A stretch of 64,000 nt of DNA from Nematocida homosporus (lineage: Eukaryota; Microsporidia). The DNA is taken from contig NW_026250684.1 in assembly GCF_024244095.1 (NCBI RefSeq), forward strand, positions 1 to 64,000, in the 5' to 3' direction. Both the position numbers and the translations under genes were made by a program. The notes under the pieces were generated by a model that saw only the letters and a list, made by a program, of their open reading frames with translations, had not been told where the DNA came from and searched no databases. Positions 58,007 to 64,000 of the stretch are shown one piece after another (position 1 is the stretch's first letter; every line of letters begins with the position of its first letter).

Positions 58007-58312
58007 CAACACCATCTTATCTTAATGCCGTGCCCCGGGGAAGGGATAGTACCTTTCAACCCAACATATTCGACTAAAGACCGATTTTGAAGAGGGCGAT
58101 GGGTGTATTGGGTTAGTATAGCTTAAGTTCTCTTTATCGTACGTCATCTTGAGCTAGTCTGTAAAATCATAATATAAACTAATCTGAGACTGTGATTTCT
58201 GCTTCGAGATTTTAATCGCGTTCGCTGCGATCAGTGCCAAGCCGATAAACATTACAGCACTACACTTCTGTAGATAACTCTCTTTGAAATGGAGGCTGGC
58301 GAGGACACCACA
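58007..58312. repeat. Dispersed repeat, copy 1 (about 306 bp)
   Basis: This block starts CAACACCATCTTATCTTAAT and ends GGCTGGCGAGGACACCACA. It recurs in the same orientation at 61181-61516. The first 100 bases differ at only two positions. Within it CTACA-CTTC-TGTAG forms a short hairpin; in copy 2 the same place reads CTAT-GCCCCA-ATAG, so one C-G pair is replaced by T-A. The block lacks any open frame. It is more GC-rich than the surrounding spacer. It may be a structured RNA, a non-coding mobile element or an LTR-like remnant. Confidence 0.85.
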
Positions 58313-58463
58313 GTTTAGTATGGGTTGACCACGGCGTGTAGTCACTTACCAACAAGACAGTAAAGTAGTAAAGTAGTGTAGAAATTGGCATGTAGATAGT
58401 GGTATAATAAACTGGGTTATTAGTATTGAATTAGGTTAGTGTTGGGTCAACTAAAGTGGTGGT

Positions 58464-58799
58464 TTATTGAGATGGTCGGGTGGCTTGTGATTTGGGGAGT
58501 CGTCTTTGAGGTTGAAATTGTTGAGGTTGAGGTTGAGGTTCGCTTAGTGGTTGGAATTGCTGGATATGTTTGAGTAGTTGGTGGAGCTCGGTGGGGGTGG
58601 AGGAATCGAAAGTAAGTTGCATGCTTTCGCGGATGGTTGTGGGATGCTTCGAGATCTTGTTGATATATCAATTAGTGGAATGGTATCTAGGTAGACAGAA
58701 ATAGCAGTAAGATTATCATAGTTAGTATTGGTTGGGGTAAAGTCGGGATCTTCTTCTATACCCGTAGACAGGACTGAGCTATGGTTAGATTGTTGATGG
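58464..58799 (-). pseudogene. Possible frame-shifted coding tail downstream of the secreted protein gene
   Basis: Immediately past the stop of the next gene upstream (minus strand), the sequence stays protein-like in other frames. One frame runs from the gene's end through LSTGIEEDPDFTPTNTNYDN and LTAISVYLDTIPLIDIS. Near 58680 another frame takes over with KHPTTIRESMQLTFDSSTPT and ELHQLLKHIQQFQPLSEPQ, ending at a TAA at 58464-58466. An ATG at 58622 would give a 52-residue peptide. Either the secreted protein has lost its end by frameshifts, or this is the remnant of a separate gene. The motif YDNLTAISVYL recalls the last strand of PP2C phosphatases, but only weakly. Confidence 0.35.
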
Positions 58800-60815
58800 T
58801 TATTGTTGATTTGAGTTGGTATGAGTGTCTGGGTTAGAGTTAGAAGCGGTAGGTGTGTCGTTTTTGGCGTCAGTAGAGGTGTTGGTGTTAGTGTCGGTAT
58901 TGGTATTGGTGTTAGTGTCGGTGTTGGTATTGGGGGCTGGTGAATTGATGGAACGGTTGTGGCGGGACTGGGCCGGATTTGGGGAACGAGATTTGGAAGG
59001 TGTGTCTGGAATAGGTTTGGGATTGGGTATCATGTTATATAGAATAGTTACTCGGGCTTCGCTGAGACCGTAGATAGCATTGCGCAGTCTGTCTTGGCTC
59101 TTCGCGTAGTTAGCTTGAACCTTTTTAAGGTAGGAATGAGTGTCGGTTAGCTCTTCCACTACTTGGGTGGCTTCGGCGATAACTGGTGAGAGAACAGTGT
59201 CAACCTGGGCGGGTGGCACCCTGGCAAGGTGGTCAAGAATACTTTGTGTATTGGTTGTGTACCGCGCATCAGCTATGGCAGTGAAGAGATGGAATTGAGT
59301 GTAGATTGAATAACAACCCTCTACGAAGAGTTTGTCGGTAAGAGACCTTAGGTTTAAAATCTCTTTATCTGTGAAATGTGGCTGAGATGCATGAGATTTA
59401 GCATACTCGTAGAGAATGCCGATGTTCTCATGGTATTTGTCTAGACTAGAGATGAAGCCGTAGGCCGGGGCAACTAGTGGTTCGGGTAGGAGCTTGTGGT
59501 CAGCCAGGTAGTCCATGTATAGTTGGGCGTTGTGCACTGCATACTGTAAGGCGGTGAGCATATGTTGGTTTTGGCTGACTTCTTTGAGGAAGAGCCTGGT
59601 GGCTTCATTTGTGTAGAAGTAGTTGATGTGTCTTTTTCCAAAGCTCTTAAACAGTTCTTCAAGGGAAATGATGTGATTTGGGTGGTGTAGCTGGGTGTTG
59701 CAGCGAGCAGCACATCGGATCGTCCAAATGCCATGTCTGCGGTCTTTTTGGTGACGAGCAATATAGGTGCGTAGATTCCGAACGTCCCGGCTGAGTATTC
59801 TTTGGTACATTGGGAGATCGATAGTTTTGGCGGGATTCGTTGGATCATTGATAAAAGCAATCATTCTTTTGCTGGTTGATTGGATGTCCAGCTGAAAGTA
59901 GTTTATTAGGTCCTTATAGTTTTGAGCAAGTTTAACACTATTGGCTAGATTCTTATGAACGTATGGAGAATAAACAATATAAGGGAGGAGCTCATCAAGG
60001 GATGGACTATGCTTTTCCAGAGCATCTCGCTCTATGCCCCAGTATTGAGCAAGCATACGATTGGGGTCACCATCGAAAGACTTAAAATCGGGTAAAAAGG
60101 CGGGTGATATGAATTTGGATTCTTCAAAATCAACTAAATAGTCAAAAATGGCCCTCTGGTACTTGTAGTAGGATGGTAGAAAGTACCTAATGGTGCCTTT
60201 AGCGGGCGATTGACTAGGACTTGGTTTGAATTCAAGACTGTTTGACAGGGCTCGCCGCTCTCTGCCAGCAACACTATCATGATAAGGTCTATCTGGATAT
60301 TCGGCGGCATGCATACCTAGTGGAACCTGATCAGGCATGGAAGCAGGTGCTAGGACTGAGTTGAATGTCTGGCTATTGGCTCGTTTCGATGGGAACTCAT
60401 TAGGAATGTACTTTTGGTCTGCTTGATCGGGAGATACAAAGGCATCATCCGTTGCTGTATTGAAGAAGTCTTGTCTGGCTTTATGAGTGACTTCACGATC
60501 GTACGGTATACTAGGTGGACTATAACGATCAAAAACATTGTCTTTCTCACTTACACTCTTTCTCTGATGAGAAAACGGACCAGAGCTGGCTGGGTTTAGC
60601 ATCTTGGCCTTCTGCTTTTGGTCGAACGTATGCAGTCTTTCTACATTATACGTATTTTCAATTTCAGCCAGTGTATGAGTAATCGGCATAGGAGAATTAA
60701 GGGGAAGAGGAACAAAGCTTACTGCATCCGCCGCCATAGCAGCTAGCACCAGGCTATCTATTAGAAGAATAGGGCATAAAAGACGTATCCATATTAAGTA
60801 ATTATATCGGGTCAT
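58800..60815 (-). CDS. Secreted protein with Thr/Asn/Asp repeat tail
   Basis: This 671-aa protein begins with a good signal peptide (about 1-29, hydrophobic RLLCPILLIDSLVLAAMAA, cleavage near ADA). Residues 60-220 are polar and probably flexible. About 220-580 is a helical domain with three cysteines (IRCAARCNTQ and VEGCYSIY). The tail from about 600 is Ser/Pro-rich, then a TNTDTNTN repeat encoded by trinucleotide-type DNA. I do not recognise the family. It is likely exported from the parasite or placed on the spore surface. The gene is bracketed by the two copies of the dispersed repeat (58007-58312 and 61181-61516). Its 3' end may have been moved by a frameshift. Confidence 0.75.
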   Translation of the reverse strand: MTRYNYLIWIRLLCPILLIDSLVLAAMAADAVSFVPLPLNSPMPITHTLAEIENTYNVERLHTFDQKQKAKMLNPASSGPFSHQRKSVSEKDNVFDRYSPPSIPYDREVTHKARQDFFNTATDDAFVSPDQADQKYIPNEFPSKRANSQTFNSVLAPASMPDQVPLGMHAAEYPDRPYHDSVAGRERRALSNSLEFKPSPSQSPAKGTIRYFLPSYYKYQRAIFDYLVDFEESKFISPAFLPDFKSFDGDPNRMLAQYWGIERDALEKHSPSLDELLPYIVYSPYVHKNLANSVKLAQNYKDLINYFQLDIQSTSKRMIAFINDPTNPAKTIDLPMYQRILSRDVRNLRTYIARHQKDRRHGIWTIRCAARCNTQLHHPNHIISLEELFKSFGKRHINYFYTNEATRLFLKEVSQNQHMLTALQYAVHNAQLYMDYLADHKLLPEPLVAPAYGFISSLDKYHENIGILYEYAKSHASQPHFTDKEILNLRSLTDKLFVEGCYSIYTQFHLFTAIADARYTTNTQSILDHLARVPPAQVDTVLSPVIAEATQVVEELTDTHSYLKKVQANYAKSQDRLRNAIYGLSEARVTILYNMIPNPKPIPDTPSKSRSPNPAQSRHNRSINSPAPNTNTDTNTNTNTDTNTNTSTDAKNDTPTASNSNPDTHTNSNQQ

Positions 60816-61180
60816 ATCTATTTTTGCCTTATTTTATTTATACTTTCAATTTAGCCCTATCTAATCATTGATGCCGCCAGGTCAATTATGATCCTTCGAT
60901 TAGATTGAATTAAGTCAAGTTGCATTATGGCAAGTTCTAACTCAATACTAACCCAATCCAAACCAAAACACCAACTAAACACCAACTAAACACCAATCCA
61001 AACCAATCCAATATAAACACTAACCAAGTCTATTTAAATTCTAAACCCCAAAACTAACCCAACCTACTACGAAATAAAATCGATTCAAATCTAATTTAAA
61101 CTCACTTTAACACTAACTTGGTGCTTTATTGGCACCAACTCAACTTAACTCAACTAAGCATAACACAACACAACACAACA
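60816..61180. repeat. AC-rich telomere-like spacer
   Basis: About 60930-61180 has CAATACTAACCCAATCCAAACC, ACACCAACTAAACACCAAC and ACACAACACAACACAACACAAC words. The purest part borders the second repeat copy. No gene seen. Confidence 0.65.
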
Positions 61181-61516
61181 CAACACCATCTTATCTTAAT
61201 GCCGTGCCCCGGGGAAGGGATAGTACTTTTCAACCCAACATATTCGACCAAAGACCGATTTTGAAGAGGGCGATGGGTGTATTTATTCAACTCTGCTTCT
61301 TCGGGTTAGTATTGAGTTGGTATAGCTTAAGTTCTCTTTATCGTATGTCATCTTGAGCTAGTCTGTAAACTCATAGTATAAACTAATCTGAGACTGTGAT
61401 TTCTAATTCAAGATTTTAATCACACTCGCTGCGATCAGTGCCAAGTCGATAAGTATTCCAGAACTATGCCCCAATAGATAACTCACTTTGAAATAGAGGC
61501 TGGCGAGGACACCACA
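61181..61516. repeat. Dispersed repeat, copy 2 (about 336 bp)
   Basis: This is the second copy, in the same orientation as 58007-58312. It carries about 30 extra bases around 61280-61325 (TTATTCAACTCTGCTTC plus TGAGTTGG). Differences from copy 1 are mostly single substitutions. CACT (copy 2) or CGTT (copy 1) pairs with the shared AGTG across the loop CGCTGCGATC, by Watson-Crick or wobble pairs. Both copies keep AGTCT/AGACT. It lies upstream of the secreted protein gene. Confidence 0.85.
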
Positions 61517-61789
61517 CTAACTCAACAAAACTCAATACAATATTAGTACAATATTAGTACAATACCAACACAGTACAGTACTAACTCAACACAACTTAAC
61601 TCAACACAACCCAACCCAACACAATACTAACAAAACTTAACTCAACAAAACTTAACTTAACTCAACACAACCCAACAAAACTCAACACAACCCAATACAA
61701 TACAATATCAACATAATACCACCACAACTTTATGTCATATCAAACCAAATGTATAGAACAGCGATTTTATTTTGCAACGATTTTTAGCG
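61517..61789. repeat. AC-rich spacer before NOG1
   Basis: About 61517-61730 consists of CTCAACAAAACTCAATACAA and ACTTAACTCAACACAACCC words. The NOG1 ATG follows an A/T-rich stretch. Confidence 0.6.
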
Positions 61790-63550
61790 ATGAATATCAA
61801 GAGTATTGTAACAGTTCCAACCGCTGAAGTACTAATTGATGCGTGTCTCAGTAAAACCAATAGAAAGACCCCAACTGAAGTCCATCGGCACTACAAGATT
61901 GGCCGCATAAGAGAGTTTTATACGCGCAAGGTTAAATTTGCTTGTACTATGTACACTAGTAAACTCAACGAGATCTTAGAAGCCTTTCCTAAAGTAGACG
62001 AGATTCATCCTTTTACGTCCGATCTAATCAATGTTCTTTATGACCGAGACCATTACAAAATGGCCTTAGGTCACATCAAAACGGTTTCTAGTAGTATTAG
62101 TCGCACGCAAAAGGAGTATACCAAGCTAATTAAGTACGGAGATACGCTCTATCGGTGCAAACAGCTAAAAAGAGCTGCTTTAGGTAAGATGTCTACTATG
62201 GCTAAGAAGCTAGGCAAGACTTTAGTTTACTTAGAGGAGGTGCGACAGAGTTTAATGCGAATGCCGGATATTGATCCTAGTACGCGAACTTTACTTATTT
62301 GTGGGTATCCTAACGTAGGGAAGAGTAGTTTTATGAACAGTGTAAGTCGGGCTAAAGTAGATATTCAGCCGTACGCCTTTACAACTCGTAATCTTTATGT
62401 GGGTCATTTTGACTATAAGTATTTGCGATGGCAGATTATTGATACGCCTGGAGTACTTGACCATCCAATTGAAGAGATGAATACAATTGAGATGCAAAGT
62501 GTGACGGCTTTAGCCCATTTAAGAGCGGCGGTGCTTTACTTTATTGATGTTAGTGAGACTTGTGGGTACTCAATTGAGTGCCAATTAGGACTCTTCCGAT
62601 CTCTTTCGCCTTTATTTGAAGGTAAGCCGGTTGTTTTTATTCTCAGTAAGAGTGATGCTAAGCGTATCTCGGAATTACCAAGTGAAACACAAACGCTTAT
62701 CAAAGAATTGATAGCAGATAATCCTTGGGTTGAGATATCATCTTTAGCAGAGAGTAACATTGATATGGCCAAGAATATGGCCTGTGAGTACTTATTGGAC
62801 CAGCGAGTGGAAATTAAGTTGCAAGAGAAGCGCTTGGAAGAGTTCCGAGCTATGCTGGATATTCGTAAGCCGGAAATTGATCCTGAGTACAAACGAGTAG
62901 CTCAGACGGACGAGTTTGGTACTCGAACTGAAACACAGAAGCAATTAAAGGAAGAGGCCAGACAAAGAGGTGAAAAGTTCTTCTCTGATCTGAACAAGTC
63001 TTACTTTGTAGCGGCTGAGTGGAAGTACGATGCTATTCCTGAGATTATGAACGGTAAGAACATTGCTGATTTTATTGATCCTGAGATTGAAGCTAAGTTG
63101 TTGAAGTTAGAAGAGGAGGAAGACTATTACTTACAGGAGGTTTATGGCCGAGAGTACAACTTGTTGCATCCTTCGGAGAAAGATAAGAAACAAAAGATTA
63201 TGCATTCCAAGATTGTGCATCGCTTGCGCGGTATGAACAAACAGCGCTCTTCTATCCCTGAACGAATGAAGTTTGCCGCGGAAACGAAGAAACTGGCTAC
63301 TAAGGCGGCTCAAGCTCAAGAGGCCGTGGCTCCAGGAGCTCCAATGGAAGTAGAACTGCGCAAGGAGCCAGAAAGACAAGTCTTAGCCCTGACACCCACC
63401 CAGCGCAACTTACTGGCCTTCAAGGACACCTACGTGAAAGAGAAGAAGCTTAAGGGTCGTAAGAGTGAAAGTGATCGCATCCACTTAACCGAACGGCCCA
63501 AGCACTTATTCAGTGGAAAGACTGGTCGTGGTAAACGGCAATACCGATAG
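61790..63550 (+). CDS. NOG1: NOG1, nucleolar GTPase of 60S ribosome assembly
   Basis: From the ATG at 61790 this is a 586-aa protein; the frame extends to 61772 only with TTG. The N-terminal helical domain (1-165) is followed by an OBG-type G domain: G1 GYPNVGKSS (172-180), G3 DTPGVLDHPIEE, and G4 SKSD (normally NKxD). The NOG1-specific EEMNTIEMQSVTALAHLRAAV segment is present. The basic C-terminus HLFSGKTGRGKRQYR is the family ending. Yeast Nog1 is 647 aa. The role is pre-60S maturation in the nucleolus. Confidence 0.95.
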   Translation: MNIKSIVTVPTAEVLIDACLSKTNRKTPTEVHRHYKIGRIREFYTRKVKFACTMYTSKLNEILEAFPKVDEIHPFTSDLINVLYDRDHYKMALGHIKTVSSSISRTQKEYTKLIKYGDTLYRCKQLKRAALGKMSTMAKKLGKTLVYLEEVRQSLMRMPDIDPSTRTLLICGYPNVGKSSFMNSVSRAKVDIQPYAFTTRNLYVGHFDYKYLRWQIIDTPGVLDHPIEEMNTIEMQSVTALAHLRAAVLYFIDVSETCGYSIECQLGLFRSLSPLFEGKPVVFILSKSDAKRISELPSETQTLIKELIADNPWVEISSLAESNIDMAKNMACEYLLDQRVEIKLQEKRLEEFRAMLDIRKPEIDPEYKRVAQTDEFGTRTETQKQLKEEARQRGEKFFSDLNKSYFVAAEWKYDAIPEIMNGKNIADFIDPEIEAKLLKLEEEEDYYLQEVYGREYNLLHPSEKDKKQKIMHSKIVHRLRGMNKQRSSIPERMKFAAETKKLATKAAQAQEAVAPGAPMEVELRKEPERQVLALTPTQRNLLAFKDTYVKEKKLKGRKSESDRIHLTERPKHLFSGKTGRGKRQYR

Positions 63551-63657
63551 ATCCATTTAGCGATATTCAATAAAACAGACCATACTATTTACTTATTTAA
63601 GAGTGTCTAGTTACCTAGCTTAGTGAAGCACGATTTACACATACACAGTACATACAC

Positions 63658-64000
63658 TTATTCGCCGGAGCCATCGAGTAGGTTTAGTCGCTCACAGAGC
63701 ATGGCAACGAAAAGAGAGTCCTTATCGGTGAATAGCAAATACTCGAGCTCTTCTGCCACTTGCGAGGATGCCTTGATGCGAGTAATGGCCCGTTCTACTT
63801 CAATAAAGCGTTGTAATAAAGTGCCACGCAAAGCTAACTCACTAGACATCAAGTTGGTATTGTTAGTATTGTTAGTGGTAGTATTGTCGTTGGTAGTAGT
63901 ATTGTTAGTAGTAGTGGTGATAGTATTGTCGTTAGTAGTGGGGGTGGTGGCAGTATTGTTAGTGCTAGTGGTAGTAGTATTGTTGCTAGTAGTGGTGGTG
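63658..64000 (-). CDS. Partial gene: small helical domain preceded by Thr/Asn-repeat tract, runs off the window
   Basis: The 63 C-terminal codons (63658-63849) begin with an in-frame ATG (MSSELALRGTLLQRFIEVER) and look like a short helical domain. Upstream of that ATG the same frame stays open to the window edge. It consists almost only of ACT, ACC, AAT, AAC, GAC and AGC codons (Thr, Asn, with some Asp and Ser). Because other frames of such a repeat would meet TAA quickly, an open frame of about 50 codons suggests translated DNA. So either the protein starts at 63849, or it has a long Thr/Asn-rich N-terminus beyond this window. No family recognised. Confidence 0.5.
   Translation of the reverse strand, partial: TTTTSNNTTTTSTNNTATTPTTNDNTITTTTNNTTTNDNTTTNNTNNTNLMSSELALRGTLLQRFIEVERAITRIKASSQVAEELEYLLFTDKDSLFVAMLCERLNLLDGSGE

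Noticed and set aside
58007..61516. Complete LTR retrotransposon with the two repeats as LTRs
   Set aside because: The gene between the repeats has a signal peptide and no polymerase, integrase or Gag features, and no primer-binding site or target duplication was seen.
1..64000. CRISPR array, bacterial operon or rRNA genes
   Set aside because: Repeats are degenerate without regular unique spacers, the genes are eukaryotic, and no rRNA signature was recognised.

Overview
This window looks like nuclear DNA of a microsporidian or a very close relative. Genes are eukaryotic, lie on both strands, show no introns, and are shorter than their yeast or animal counterparts: GCN5 about 370 aa, POP1 about 435 aa, TAF5 about 608 aa, a Nup155/170-type nucleoporin of 1035 aa and an APC1-type protein of 1001 aa. 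Neighbours are often 20 to 50 bp apart or overlap by a few bases. Almost everything recognised is information processing, cell cycle or membrane traffic; trehalose-6-phosphate phosphatase is the only metabolic enzyme. I cannot name the species. A DIB1/Dim1-like spliceosomal protein suggests that splicing is retained.

Layout: 1-9.2 kb holds a retroelement-derived gene (Gag plus dead RNase H), an unknown helical protein, tRNA-Thr(UGU), AspRS, a divergent DSN1-like kinetochore protein, and a decayed coding relic. 9.2-17.6 kb carries GCN5, an unknown protein, PP2A-B55, SED5 syntaxin, POP1, a 9-1-1-like clamp protein, TAF5 and tRNA-Thr(AGU). 17.7-25.6 kb carries a TALE homeodomain protein, RPA12, an Asn/His/Pro-rich protein, RPC25, a protein kinase and the nucleoporin. 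26-33.3 kb has APC1, DIB1 and LTN1. 33.8-49 kb has a membrane-anchored RING protein, TyrRS, an unknown protein, RIO1 with an acidic insertion, RPC9, TPS2, a candidate secreted protein, a POT1-like protein and PCNA. 49.5-57.6 kb has CBF5, SWD2, a Gly/Met/Pro-repeat protein, an OB-fold protein, RFX, an ARF-like GTPase and SRP-receptor beta. The last part holds a secreted protein flanked by two copies of a ~0.3 kb direct repeat, NOG1, and a gene running off the end.

Together the genes cover chromatin and transcription (GCN5, TAF5, SWD2, RPA12, RPC25, RPC9, RFX, TALE), ribosome and tRNA function (AspRS, TyrRS, two Thr tRNAs, NOG1, CBF5, RIO1, POP1, LTN1), mitosis (APC1, DSN1, B55), DNA maintenance (PCNA, clamp-like protein, POT1-like, OB-fold protein) and secretion or traffic (SED5, SRP-receptor beta, ARL, Nup).

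Spacers are filled with degenerate, strand-polarised telomere-like repeats (TTGGGTTAGTA-type on one strand, CAATACTAACC-type on the other). An AATAAA signal often overlaps or closely follows the stop codon. The most unusual items are the dead Gag/RNase H gene, the paired repeat with partly covarying hairpins, the RIO1 insertion, the membrane-RING protein, and a hairpin-rich spacer at 25.9-26.1 kb.
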